A DNA stretch of 64,000 nt. It comes from Apis mellifera. Its lineage: Eukaryota > Arthropoda > Insecta > Hymenoptera > Apidae. The notes beneath the pieces are model-generated. The model searched no databases and was not told the DNA's origin. It saw only the letters and a list, made by a program, of their open reading frames with translations. Both the position numbers and the translations under genes were made by a program. Position 1 is the first letter of the stretch. The number at the start of each line of letters is the position of its first letter. Below, one piece after another: positions 50,001 through 60,915 of the stretch. Location: the NCBI RefSeq assembly GCF_003254395.2, contig NC_037643.1, positions 15,675,463 through 15,739,462 on the forward strand, read 5' to 3'.

Positions 50001-51655
50001 GTGTATAGGGAGTGTATTAGAAATTTTTGGTGTAATAATAATAATAGAAAAGGAGAGTTAAAATTTATATAAAAGAAATTATAGATTATTATTATATTTT
50101 ATGTGATATTATATAGGGTGGGCAGAAAATTTTAATATAATTTAAAATTATTCTTCTTGTGTTAAGAAATAAAGAGGTTATATTTTGTACTATATGATAT
50201 ATAGATTTGAAATTTTGTAATAATTATGTAATAATTGATAAAAAAATTGTGTATAGGGAGTGTATTAGAAATTTTTGGTGTAATAATAATAATAGAAAAG
50301 GAGAGTTAAAATTTATATAAAAGAAATTATAGATTATTATTATATTTTATGTGATATTATATAGGGTGGGCAGAAAATTTTAATATAATTTAAAATTATT
50401 CTTCTTGTGTTAAGAAATAAAGAGGTTATACTATGTGATATATAGGATTGAAATTTTAATAAAAATTATGTAATAATTGAAAAATAAATTATACTTTCAG
50501 ATTATTATTATTATATTTTATATGATATATAGGGTGGGCAGAAAATTTTAATATAATTTAAAATTATTCTTCTTGTGTTAAGAAATAAAGAGGTTATATT
50601 TTATACTATGTGATATATAGGTTTGGAATTTTAATAAAAATTATGTAATAATTGAAAAATAAATAAAAAAATTATACTTTCAAATTATTATTATATTTTA
50701 TATGATATGATATATAGGGTGGGCAGAAAATTTTAATATAATTGAAAAAGGAATTATTTTTCTTGTATTAAGAAATAAAGAGATTATTTTTTATATTAGG
50801 TTTGGAATTTTGTAATAATTATGTAATAATTGAAAAATAAATTATACTTTCAGATTATTATTATTATATTTTATATGATATATAGGGTGGGCAGAAAGTT
50901 TTAAGAGAAGTTATAATTTAAAAAGGAATTATTCTTCTTTTATTAAAAAATAAAGAGGTTATATTTTATACTATGTGATATATAGGATTGAAATTTTAAT
51001 AAAAATTATGTAATAATTGAAAAATAAATAAAGAAATTATACTTTCAAATTATTATTATATTTTATATGATATGATATATAGGGTGGGCAGAAAATTTTA
51101 ATATAATTGAAAAAGGAATTATTTTTCTTGTATTAAAAAATAAAGAAGTTATATTTTATATTAGGTTTAGAATTTTGTAATAATTATGTAATAATTGAAA
51201 AATAAATTATACTTTCAGATTATTATTATATTTTATATGATATGATATATATAGGGTGGGCAGAAAATTTTAATATAATTTAAAAAAGAATTATTCTTCT
51301 TATATTAAAAAATAAAGAAGTTATATTTTATATTAGGTTTGGAATTTTGTAATAATTATGTAATAATTGATAAAGAAATTATACTTTCAGATTATTATTA
51401 TTATATTTTATATGATATGATATATATATATAGGGTGGGCAGAAAATTTTAATATAATTTAAAAAGGAATTATTCTTCTTATTATATTTTATATGATATA
51501 ATATATAAGATGGGCTGAAAAATGTAGTGTAATTGAAAAAGGAATTATCTTGCTTGTTAAGAATTAAGATATTTTCAGATTATTATTATAATATATTATA
51601 ATTATATTATAATTAATATATATATTTTGTATAACACAATATATAGGGTGAATTA
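50001..51655. repeat. Tandem repeat array built on TAGGGTGGGCAGAAAATTTT
   Basis: The landmark GGGTGGGCAGAAAATTTT occurs at 50116, 50364, 50532, 50717, 50885 (AAAG variant), 51082, 51254 and 51433, with decayed copies at about 51509 and 51646. Spacing is 248, 168, 185, 168, 197, 172 and 179 bp. Other unit parts are AATTATTCTTCTTGTGTTAA, AATAAAGAGGTTATA and TTATGTAATAATTGAAAAAT. The first two copies (50001-50182 and 50249-50430) look identical over about 180 bp. All units read the same way. Confidence 0.95.
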
Positions 51656-52440
51656 AAAATTATAGTGTAATTCTTTTCTCAATTAAACAAAGAAACACAA
51701 TTTATCTAAATTTATAACTTCAAAGTTAAACTGAAATATCTTTTTATATTCATATTTCTAACTCAATAAACCTTAATCTAATTAATCAATTTTACAAAAT
51801 ATAATAAATTCCTCGCTTTTCATTATTGGAATACACACTTTTGTTTTCATTTTATTCCCTGAATATATCAATAATGCACGAGAACACCTGTACTTCGAAC
51901 GGTGGCAAAAAATCAAATAAAATTACAAACAATTGTACGTCTCGCATCCGTCTCATTACACTCTCGTTACATTCTCAACACTCGTGCTAGCTTGTTTCAC
52001 TTATCGCTGCGAGTGGTGAGCTCATAGGGCAGACAGATGTTATTACTGCACACGTTGTAATTAGACGTGTCCACCTTAACGTTCATCGCGGCCCGACACA
52101 CGCGTAAAAACATTATTATTCCCGTTATAAGTCAACTTTTTCAACGCATAATTTTTCCACAACATTCGAAGTGTTAACAGGGAAGGAAGAAAAAAAAAAA
52201 TTCACTTATTGAATTCTCGTAATGTAAGTGTTAGAAAATTGAATTTAAAAATTTAAAAGGAGATGCTTAAGAGGAAATAAATGATACAATGGAGCGTCGA
52301 TTATATATATGTATATATTGGTTCTATGTGGATAATGTATATAAGGAAGGATTTGTAGAAAATTTTTCCAACAATTTTTAATTATGAATAATAAGAGAAA
52401 TATATTTGCAAATTAATTCTTTTAAGAAACGTTGGTTTAA
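51656..52440. other. Intronic DNA with a GC-richer patch at 51870-52140
   Basis: The patch includes ACTCGTGCTAGCTTGTTTCA and GCGAGTGGTGAGCTCAT, with a donor-like GTGAGC near 52015, but no ATG-led frame. It lies between two tandem arrays and may be a regulatory element. Confidence 0.3.
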
Positions 52441-54235
52441 ATATTCATTCGTATTTGAATAATTAAACTTTGGAATAAAACTTTATAATTAATTGATGAT
52501 TGGATAAGTTAGATTTAGATAATCGATATTTAAATAATTTACATTTGAATAATGTTTGGATAATTCATATTTGGATAATCAATGTTTGGATAATGGATAC
52601 ATTTAGATAGATTTTAGATGACTATAATTGGTATTTATGTAATCTATATTTGGATAATTGACATTTGGATAATTCATATTGTAAGTAATCCACATTTGAA
52701 CAATTTATGTTTGGATAATTTACATTTGGATAAGAAATTTGCACAATTAATAATAAATTATTTAAATAACTTATATTTGGATAATCAATTTAAATATTAT
52801 AAGTAATCCACGTTTGAATTTATATTTGAATAAGTAACAGTTTAAATAACTGCACATTTGCATAATTAATAATAAGTTATTTAGATAATTTACATTTGGA
52901 TAATCAATTTGAATGTTTCATGTTGGAAATAATCCACATTTGAACAATTTATATTTAGATAAGTAACAGTTTTAACTGCACATTTGTATAATTAATAATA
53001 AATTATTTAGATAATTTACATTTGGATAATCAATTTAAATATTGTAAGTAATCCACGTTTGAACAATTTATGTTTGGTAATTTAGATAAGTAACAATTTA
53101 AATAATTGTACATTTGCATAATTAATAATAGATTATTTAGATAATTTACATTTGGATAAATAACAGTTTAAATAACTGTACATTTGCATAATAATAATAA
53201 ATTAATAATAAATTATTCAGATAATTTACATTTGGATAATCAATTTGAATATTGCAAGTAATCCACGTTTGAACAATTTATGTTTGGTAATTTACATTTG
53301 GATAAATAACAGTTTAAATAACTTTTGCATAATATAACTTTTATAACTTTGCATAATAACTTTAACACATTTGCATAATAATAAATTATTTAGATAATTT
53401 ACAGTTGGATGATCAATTTGAATGTTTCATATTGTAAGTAATCCGCATTTGAATAATTTATGTTTGGATAATTTACATTTGAATAAGTAATAATTTAAAT
53501 AACTGCACATTTGCATAATTAATAATAAATTATTTAGATAATTTATATTTGGATGATCAATTTGAATATTGTAAGTAATCCACGTTTGAACAATTTATGT
53601 TTGGTAATTTACATTTGAATAAATGACAGTTTTTTAAGTAACAAATAACTGCACATTTGCATAATTAATAATAAATTATTTAGATAATTTATTTGGATAA
53701 TCAATTTGAATATTGTAAGTAATCCACGTTTGAACAATTTATGTTTGGTAATTTAGATAAGTAACAATTTAAATAACTGCACATTTGCATAATTAATAAT
53801 AAATTATTTAGATAATTTACATTTGGATAATCAATTTGAATATTGTAAGTAATCCACGTTTGAACAATTTATGTTTGGTAATTTACATTTGAATAAGTGA
53901 CAGTTTTTTAAGTAACAAATAACTGCACATTTGCATAATCAATAATAAATTATTTAGATAATTCACATTTGGATAATCAATTTGAATATTGTAAGTAATC
54001 CACGTTTGAACAATTTATGTTTGGATAAGTAACAATTTAAATAACTGCATAATTAATAATAAATAATTTAGATAATATCCATTACATGGATAATCAATAT
54101 TTGAATAATATTCAGTAATCCATATTATTGAATGATTCACTTTTAAAGAATATCCCACGTTTGGATAATTCTTATTTGGATGAATGCTTAGTGATCATCA
54201 TTTGAATAATCAATATTTGGATAACAAACACTTTA
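52440..54235. repeat. Complex tandem array of ATTTGGATAAT motifs
   Basis: At the small scale it is made of TTTGGATAAT / TTTGAATAAT / TTTAGATAAT decamers. At the larger scale a longer unit recurs: GTAAGTAATCCACGTTTGAA, CAATTTATGTTTGG, AACTGCACATTTGCATAATT, AATAATAAATTATTTAGATA. Copies of the GTAAGTAATCC landmark lie near 52681, 52800, 52925, 53044, 53254, 53434, 53571, 53714, 53844 and 53991, so spacing is about 120 at first and 130-210 later. The 61-codon frame at 52618-52806 is this repeat read through and is not a gene. Confidence 0.95.
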
Positions 54236-55585
54236 CTGTGCTCTCTAATGTGAAGATACAGATAGGTACAAAAAAACGATAAATTTGTCAAGCATCATTT
54301 ATCACATCATTTGTTCCATTTAAATTGAACCCAACTGCATTGTCGTTGCACTGATTCTTCTATTTGACGTTATTAACCGCCTACAGCCGCTTCATCATTT
54401 ACAGTGTCATTATTCTTGGTGTTTAGAAAGTGAAGAGGATCAATCATCTGAAACAATAGTCTTAGATTTAGACATTTATATTGTATGTATACTGTACACA
54501 TATTTTCCTTGCGTACATTCATTTTCCAAGGAAATAAAATAAACACAAATATTGTCGATGAATATTCAACAAATATTTATATTGTATTATTATCGTCAAA
54601 CGTATATGTTTTTTTTAAAAAAATCTACGAGATTTCCACGCGGTGAAAAAAAATTCTTCTGAGCAAAATACATTTCATCCTTTTTTTTTTTAATGTAATT
54701 TTCGAAATTACGAAAGTGCGAAAAATTTGAATTATAGCCTTCGTTTATTATTGCTTGGTGTAGCAATAAGTTTTGTAAATAAAGAATAGATAAAACAAAA
54801 AAAAAAGAAAAAAAAAACTCGTAATGTACACATACCATTCTTGAGAATAGTATAAATTAATAGCATAAATTACATTTAGAGACTTTAAAACATGACTTGA
54901 ATCATCGTCAAATATTGACTATATAATGGCCAATTTCATTTTCTTTATAGATTCTTCAATCATTTATCTCTGAAGAAAAAGTCCATCTTACGGATTAATA
55001 TTAAATTTTACTTTATTAAATTCAATGAAAAATTAATATTTTTCAAAATTTTCCACGTCAAACGTTTAATTACAATATATTTTTTGACTCATAGTTCACT
55101 TGTACCTATCAGCTTTTAATGCATGAATAACCTTTATAGGTTATGTGTATAACCTTTTCAGAAATATATTTCTATTCTAATTATTTTTTTCAAGTTTCAA
55201 TAATTATGAGTAATAATAGTAATTATAATAATAAATAACATAATAAAAACAATATTTAATATTGTACGATAATTTTGATATATTTTTCAATTTTAAAATA
55301 TTAAAAAATATCATTATATCGAATCTAAAATTTTTCAATACAAACAATAATTTTCAAGTCGAACAACAATTCGTGTTTAAAACTTTCTTTAAGGGATAAA
55401 GGTAAAGAAATTAAAAAAAGAAAAAAATATCTTTCTACATACCGATATAAAGTTTAAATCGAACCACCCTCCGTAAAAAATTCCAATAAAAAAAGCAATA
55501 TTCGACCGCGAAATGAATCGTAGGGATGAAAGGTATTTTCCAATTCGAGACGAATCCCTTAATTTCCCTTTCGAATCTGTTCCAG
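54236..55585. other. AT-rich intronic DNA up to the acceptor
   Basis: A mixed patch at about 54280-54430, otherwise A/T-rich with poly-T at 54680-54690. From about 55440 the composition rises toward the exon. The acceptor reads CTGTTCCAG ending at 55585, with a modest pyrimidine tract. Confidence 0.5.
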
Positions 55586-55846
55586 ATCCCCCCGAGTCGG
55601 AGGGCCCCTCTCGCAGTCGTTAGCGATGATTCCGCCAACGATGCACGGTCATGAATTCAATCAACCCCTGTCGAGGGTGGTTATGGTCCGTAAAACGGAT
55701 CAAAGGACTTTCAGTAAGGGTAGGAGGGGCGGGGAGCCTCTGCTGGAAACGGTTACCAGGGAGACCGTCGAGCTTTTCAACGGGGGTCGCGCCGAGAGGA
55801 AATACACGTCCGAGACGAGAGACATCGTCACGCCCAAGTCGAACAG
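55586..55846 (+). CDS. Internal coding exon of the unidentified gene
   Basis: Seen directly: acceptor TTCCAG at 55580-55585, 261 nt open in the frame that starts at 55587, donor AACAG|GTACGT at 55847. In that frame it reads SPRVGGPLSQSLA, then Met at 55626, MIPPTMHGHEFNQPLSRVV, a Lys/Arg-rich part MVRKTDQRTFSKGRRGGE, then LLETVTRETVELFNGGRAE and RKYTSETRDIVTPKSN plus two bases of an Arg codon. Charged, with no Cys, no membrane segment and no recognised domain; a cytoplasmic protein is likely. It is symmetrical (phase 2 in and out). Several upstream exons in the window end in phase 2 and could all splice into it, and Met 55626 could be the start for transcripts with a non-coding leader. Three open frames overlap here, but only this one spans acceptor to donor in a phase that continues into the exon at 63687. 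I do not recognise the protein family. Confidence 0.8.
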
Positions 55847-55859
55847 GTACGTGTGTTTG

Positions 55860-55886
55860 TATATATATATATATATATATATATAT
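55860..55886. repeat. (TA)n microsatellite just inside the intron
   Basis: About 13 TA units starting 13 bp after the donor at 55847. Open frames that read YIYIYIYI here are this repeat continuing from the exon and are not coding. Confidence 0.9.
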
Positions 55887-56693
55887 GCTTGTCATTTTCT
55901 CTTGATTACTTGGAATCGAAAGGGAAAAACCGGAGAGAAAGGAAACCAGACTTTCTGAAAATGCAAATGAAGTGGTGCGTTCGACATGTGTACACAAAAA
56001 GAGACGTTTCGTTTTCTACGATACTTGAAAAAAAGTTAACGGAAACTTGTTGGTTTCGTTCTTAAATTTATCGACAGCGGCTAGGCATGTTTCCACGTAA
56101 ATGGTTTACTTTATCGGTAACAATGAACGCGAGAATTCTTCATGATCGGTAACGGAATAGAAAGCATGAGAATTTTTGTTATTCGTATCACGTATCGCGA
56201 ATGTATCGACATATTCGAGACCAAAAATTGAAAAAAAATTAATATTCCTGATCGGATATTAATTTTCATGAAATAATTAAAAATATAACGAAATCTAAAA
56301 TTTCTGTACAGAGTATAATTATTTAATATTTTGAACGCAAAAAATAAGGTGGATAAAATTTTTGTTTATCTTTCACTTTTTTTTAGAAAAATTTATGATG
56401 AGCGTACGCGTCAACTGTCATAAAATAAGAAATTTTCATGACTCATGGCATATATTGTAGTCTCGAATGTGTTAAACGACCGGTTATTTAATTTATAGTT
56501 CATAAACAATCCACGATAATTTATATTGGATAATTATAAATTTAAGAATTTGAAGAAAAAAATCTAATTTTTTTATGTATTACTTTTAAATAAAATTTTT
56601 AAAAAATCATAAAATCAAAACTATAAATATTAATCATTAATTTAACCAAGAAATATTGCAATTTATTTAAGTGTTAAGAAAAAACTATAATAA

Positions 56694-56893
56694 TGCTCAC
56701 TTAAATGTTCGAATACGGATTTAAGTGGGGAGAAATGACTTCTGCGAATTCAATGAAAGAAGAAATGGATATGAGTGAGATATCGATACTCGGTAAACTC
56801 GAGACTCAAACCGCAAAGCATCAAATGTTTAGTTCGACACGCTCGAAGACGATTGCAAGCATTCTAAGAATTGGTATGGAGTTTAAGTGAGCA
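56694..56893. mobile_element. 200-bp unit with perfect 12-bp terminal inverted repeats
   Basis: TGCTCACTTAAA at 56694-56705 and its exact inverse TTTAAGTGAGCA at 56882-56893 bound a 200-bp unit that is more GC-rich than its flanks. A further internal TTTAAGTGGGG at 56720 makes a nested inverted pair with the left end. No clear target-site duplication was seen. It could be a small non-autonomous DNA transposon or a conserved regulatory unit with three TTAAGTG sites. A 61-codon frame inside (56705-56890) has no domain. Confidence 0.35.
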
Positions 56894-56960
56894 AAAATAC
56901 TGATGATTAAATGGACAATGTTACAATCGTTTGCAAATTTATTTATATTTTTTATCTTTT

Positions 56961-56963
<3 letters not shown>

Positions 56964-56994
<31 letters not shown>
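56964..56994. repeat. (AT)n microsatellite
   Basis: About 15 AT units, 70 bp downstream of the inverted-repeat unit. Confidence 0.9.
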
Positions 56995-56996
<2 letters not shown>

Positions 56997-56999
56997 TTA

Positions 57000-59480
57000 G
57001 AATTAAAAATAACATAAAGAGATAATAGATCATTCATCGAAAAGCAATATAATTGCATAAATAAAGATAAAAAATATATGAAAAAATTTACGAATGATTA
57101 AGTTTGTTTGTTTTACTTTTGTGAACATCTTGTTTGGTATACATTTGAAGAGATATATTAATACAAGTGAGCTACTAGATGGCTCTTGAAAATACAATGT
57201 TGAACGTACCACTTGATTTGGGTAAGAGTTTGGAATTTGTAATTGATGATTTTATTTTTTTTTCTCTTGATTTGTTTTTTTTTTTTGTAAAAAGTTTGGA
57301 ATTTTTCTTGGAGAATTTTTGGATGTACAATCGAATTTGTTTAACTCGAAAAATTTTATAAAACTGAAATTTTATTTATTACATGTTTTTCTTATGATAA
57401 AATAAATTATTAATTTAAATTATTTATATTTATATTTGAATTTAATATAACCAAAGTCTTCTATTAATCTCTTTTATATGATATTTTAAAATTCATCTAG
57501 AAACTTTTGATATATATATATATTAGAATTTGAAATATATATTACAATCTTTTTTTGAAATTTGAGTTACCCAAGTTCGACTGTACATAGCAAGTATATT
57601 GTTCTGAACAAATAGAAGATTCTACTAAATGAATCCTCTTAAATGAATTGTTTTTAAGTTAACAAATTTTGTTATTAGCATGTGTAATTTGGAATGGGAG
57701 ATAATTATTGAATGTCGTTATTCGTTAAAAATTACTCAGATACAAAAATTTCTCTACTACCATTCATTGAATTTATACCAGTTAAATAACAATAAATACA
57801 TAAAATACATACATAATATCAAATTTGCCAAATTCATGATATAGAACTCGTTCAAAAAAATATGATTCCATAATTCTGAATCCAATTTGTGATGTTGTAA
57901 TACGTGTACACTATATTCATAACAAAATTTGTCCACAATCATAAAAATTACACATAAACGTATCTTTTTATTTATTTAAAAGATCAAACTTTACTCATCC
58001 TTTGGTTCCATTTGCAATTTTCTTACACATATAGATACTTACATATGTACTCGCATATCAAGTGCAAGATGTCCCGAGAGGAAGCTTCAAGATATTATCT
58101 TACTAAGGATCAAATAAGGGATGAAACATCGTTTACTTAGGACATGTTGATTTTGAGCTATATATCTGCAATGGAAGACGTATGAGCAAATATTTTCACA
58201 CTATTTCCATTTTGATTTATCTATGGGAATTTTATTATTTGTTATTTTTCTTGAAAATAATTTTTATTCTTTTAAAAAGAATTTTGTTTTTTTTTTTTTT
58301 AGAAACTTTATCTTGTTAAATCTTATGAAAGAGTTTTATTCTCGAGTCTTGAGAGTCTTGTTGAAAACAACTTTTTCAATTGAGAATGATCCATGGCTCA
58401 ATCAGATCGGCTGACCTTTGGTTTTATTATATTTAATTTATACAACCTTTCTTTTTTTTTTTTTTTTTTACGTAACAGTATAATTTCACAAGATTGATGG
58501 TTTTATTAGTTTGTTTACTGTGTATGGTCCTTTTTTTTATTATATGTGTCCAGTGATTACATTTTCAACGTCATTTTTCAAGTGAAAGTATGTCACTGTT
58601 TTATTGTTAAATTATCAATGAGTAATTTTTTATTTTTTATAATTTATTAGAAGCTTTAACTGCTTTCCAAAATCAAGAAATTTGACTTAAAATCTCATTC
58701 CTTCAATTTCACTTTGATTATCCATTTGATCTTTTGATATTAATCTGAAATATATTTTTTAATAATTAATATTTTCACTTGGGACATCTTGAACAATAGA
58801 GTAAATTTAATACAGGGTTTCAAATATGATCTTTTACTGATTTTAATAAAATTAGAGTGATGGTTCTATATCAAATGCAATCATAATTTTCCAATTTTTC
58901 AAATTTTTAATTTTGTTGCACGTTGAAAGATTGATAATGTAAATATGATTAAAATCAATATCATTGGAAAATAGTTTTAATGATTTATTCTTTTGAAAAA
59001 GATTGAAATTAGAAATAAATAAATTAGGTTAAGTAGGTGAAATAGGTCAAGATTAAGATATTTTTTTTTTTTCTTTAGTGAAAATTCTATTTACCAATTT
59101 GAAATTTAAAGTCTGGGAAATCTAAAAAAAAGAATTATCAATTTTAATTTTACTCAAACAGATAAAAGACACATGAAATATTCAAATATTTATTAAATTT
59201 ATTCAAACATTCATATATTTTAGAAAATGATAATATAATAGACAATGTATTAAGTAATTATAAGATAATCAGGATAAAATAAAAATAGCACAGGTAAGCA
59301 AAAAAACTATATAATTTTGAAAAATATAATACATCTTAAAAAATAAAAAAAATAGGATAATGTACGTAGGAATCTAAATATATAATTTAAATAGAATATT
59401 TTAATTAATTGAAATCATAAATTACATTTTACTAAAATTATGTCCACGCTCATTAGAGATATTTACAACACTGATATAGA
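57000..59480. other. AT-rich intronic DNA, nothing specific seen
   Basis: A/T-rich with T-rich runs at 57275-57285, 58290-58300 and 58452-58469. Short Phe/Leu-rich frames here are chance. Confidence 0.6.
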
Positions 59481-59489
59481 ATCATAGCC

Positions 59490-59900
59490 CTATAAAATTT
59501 CGTTGAAATCGTCTTGGGTCACGTGCGAAATCATTGCTGTATAAGTCAAAGGATATTCGCTTTGTGTACATCGTAAATCGTTACCCCTCCTTGTAGTATG
59601 CCCTCGCTCAACCTTAACGGAACGAAAAAGAAGGTGGTCGGCTTTGTCGACCAGCTGTCGCCTGAAAGGTATTCACCCATGGTGTAGGCAAAGCCAAACG
59701 ATTCTAACGAAGCCGAGTGGCGTGAACCAAGCAGCGCTTGGCCAATTCGACGGTGTAAGGGGAAAAGGAAGAAAGAAACATCTTTCGTTTGTTGCACGTC
59801 GTCGCGCTTTCCAGGGCTTCGTTAGGGTCGGTGAATGGCCTTAGTTTTAATAATAATGACGTAGGCGGCCAACGCTAAGCCGAGAGAAAGTTTATTTGTC
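59490..59900. promoter_or_regulatory. GC-rich intronic island
   Basis: Contains TGGTCG/CGACCA arms around GCTTTGT near 59635-59653, CAGCTG at about 59651, CACGTG at 59521 and CG-rich runs. Open frames of 66 and 83 codons lie on opposite strands. The minus-strand one begins again at MGEYLSGDSWSTKP but has no recognised domain or splice pair. Possible enhancer. Confidence 0.3.
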
Positions 59901-60419
59901 GCGAAGGAATTAAAAGTAACGAGAATTTCAAAAGCGAATCTTTTTTATCGACTGAGAAAGAAAAGTGAAAGGCTGCATGAACTTGACCTTGGAGCAGTGG
60001 AGCGTTCTTTTCGAAGTATGAAAGTAATTAAGATCGAGTAGAGAAACATTGGGTGAAAAATATTAAGAATTAGACTTCGGAATCGTATAATTTTGCAATA
60101 TACGAATAGTGAAATTATTAATTCCATCATTAACTTTCCAACTTTTTCAGATTTTTCTTATAATTAAACGAATATTTGTTTAATGGATAAGAAACGAAAT
60201 TATAAGATAAAATTACACGATGAGTGCAATGCTATCTGTCTGATTTTGAAATTATCTTTCTAAATGACTAACGAAAAGAACAATTCTGTTCTTCGAATTA
60301 CGATATTAACTCGATCGAAAAAAGAATCCGAGAAACTTTCTATAAGAAAGCAATTGAAATTATCATAGCATAATTATCACTGAACGCTAACACTTCGTTC
60401 CTTCGTCCATGTATTCCAA

Positions 60420-60870
60420 AAAATTTTTTCGATCTTACTTGTCCGAAAATAGCCAACACAAAATCCAAGTAAATCTTAAAACGAGAACATCTGTTTCAAA
60501 AGCAAGTTCCACCGCAAAACTGCTCCTGTCCAATTTTCCAAATTTATATTCGCCAAGAACAATGCCCTCTTCGCAGCGTTTGTGTCGTTCCCTCTCGAAC
60601 GTTCAAGGGCTAATAAATCGAGAGTCGAGAGAAGGAAAAGAGATGGCGCAATGTTTCTTCTGACCGTGGCCGCGGTCGAGGCGACACCTCGACGGGAAGA
60701 AGGAAGTAAAAGCTCGCGAGGGGGGACGTGTGGAGAAGTTTGCGCGTAATTCTTCGTTCTCTCGTGTGTCCCACGCTGCTTTCTCTCGGCTTCTTGTATC
60801 GTTACTTCACCGGCTGAACGCTGATACTGTAAATACGCTGAGCTGTTGCGCGACAAAAGGAGCAACGTCG
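60420..60870. promoter_or_regulatory. GC-rich intronic island upstream of a perfect hairpin
   Basis: GC-rich from about 60560 with GGCCGCGGTCGAGGCGACAC near 60667 and GAGAGTCGAGAGAAGG near 60622. A 145-codon minus-strand frame and an 84-codon plus-strand frame overlap here and show no domain. Could be a promoter, but no donor-bounded ATG exon was found. Confidence 0.3.
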
Positions 60871-60873
60871 GGG

Positions 60874-60915
60874 CATTGAAAACGTCGATCCATACAGATC
60901 TCGACGTTTTCAATG
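60874..60915. repeat. Perfect 15-bp inverted repeat with 12-base loop
   Basis: CATTGAAAACGTCGA at 60874-60888 and its exact inverse TCGACGTTTTCAATG at 60901-60915, separated by TCCATACAGATC. The stem does not extend further, so it is too short for a typical microRNA precursor. Confidence 0.85.

Larger units (their letters stand above)
2068..55585 (+). other. Inferred giant intron (about 53.5 kb) holding alternative first exons
   Basis: Bounded by the GTAAGT donor at 2068 and the acceptor TTCCAG at 55580-55585. No further exon was found in it that must belong to the upstream transcript, although small ones could be missed. It is strongly AT-rich, with islands of higher GC that hold the candidate alternative first exons and possible enhancers listed separately. 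That both exons belong to the same transcript is inferred from phase and strand only. Confidence 0.45.

Noticed and set aside
52618..52806. 61-codon open frame rich in Asn, Leu and Ile
   Set aside because: It lies wholly within the decamer tandem array.
59546..59797. 83-codon minus-strand frame in a GC-rich island
   Set aside because: No recognised domain and no splice pair; overlaps a plus-strand frame.
60476..60913. 145-codon minus-strand open frame
   Set aside because: No domain, overlaps the hairpin and a plus-strand frame; composition explains its length.
60874..60915. Perfect hairpin as a microRNA precursor
   Set aside because: A 15-bp stem with no further pairing is too short for a usual precursor.
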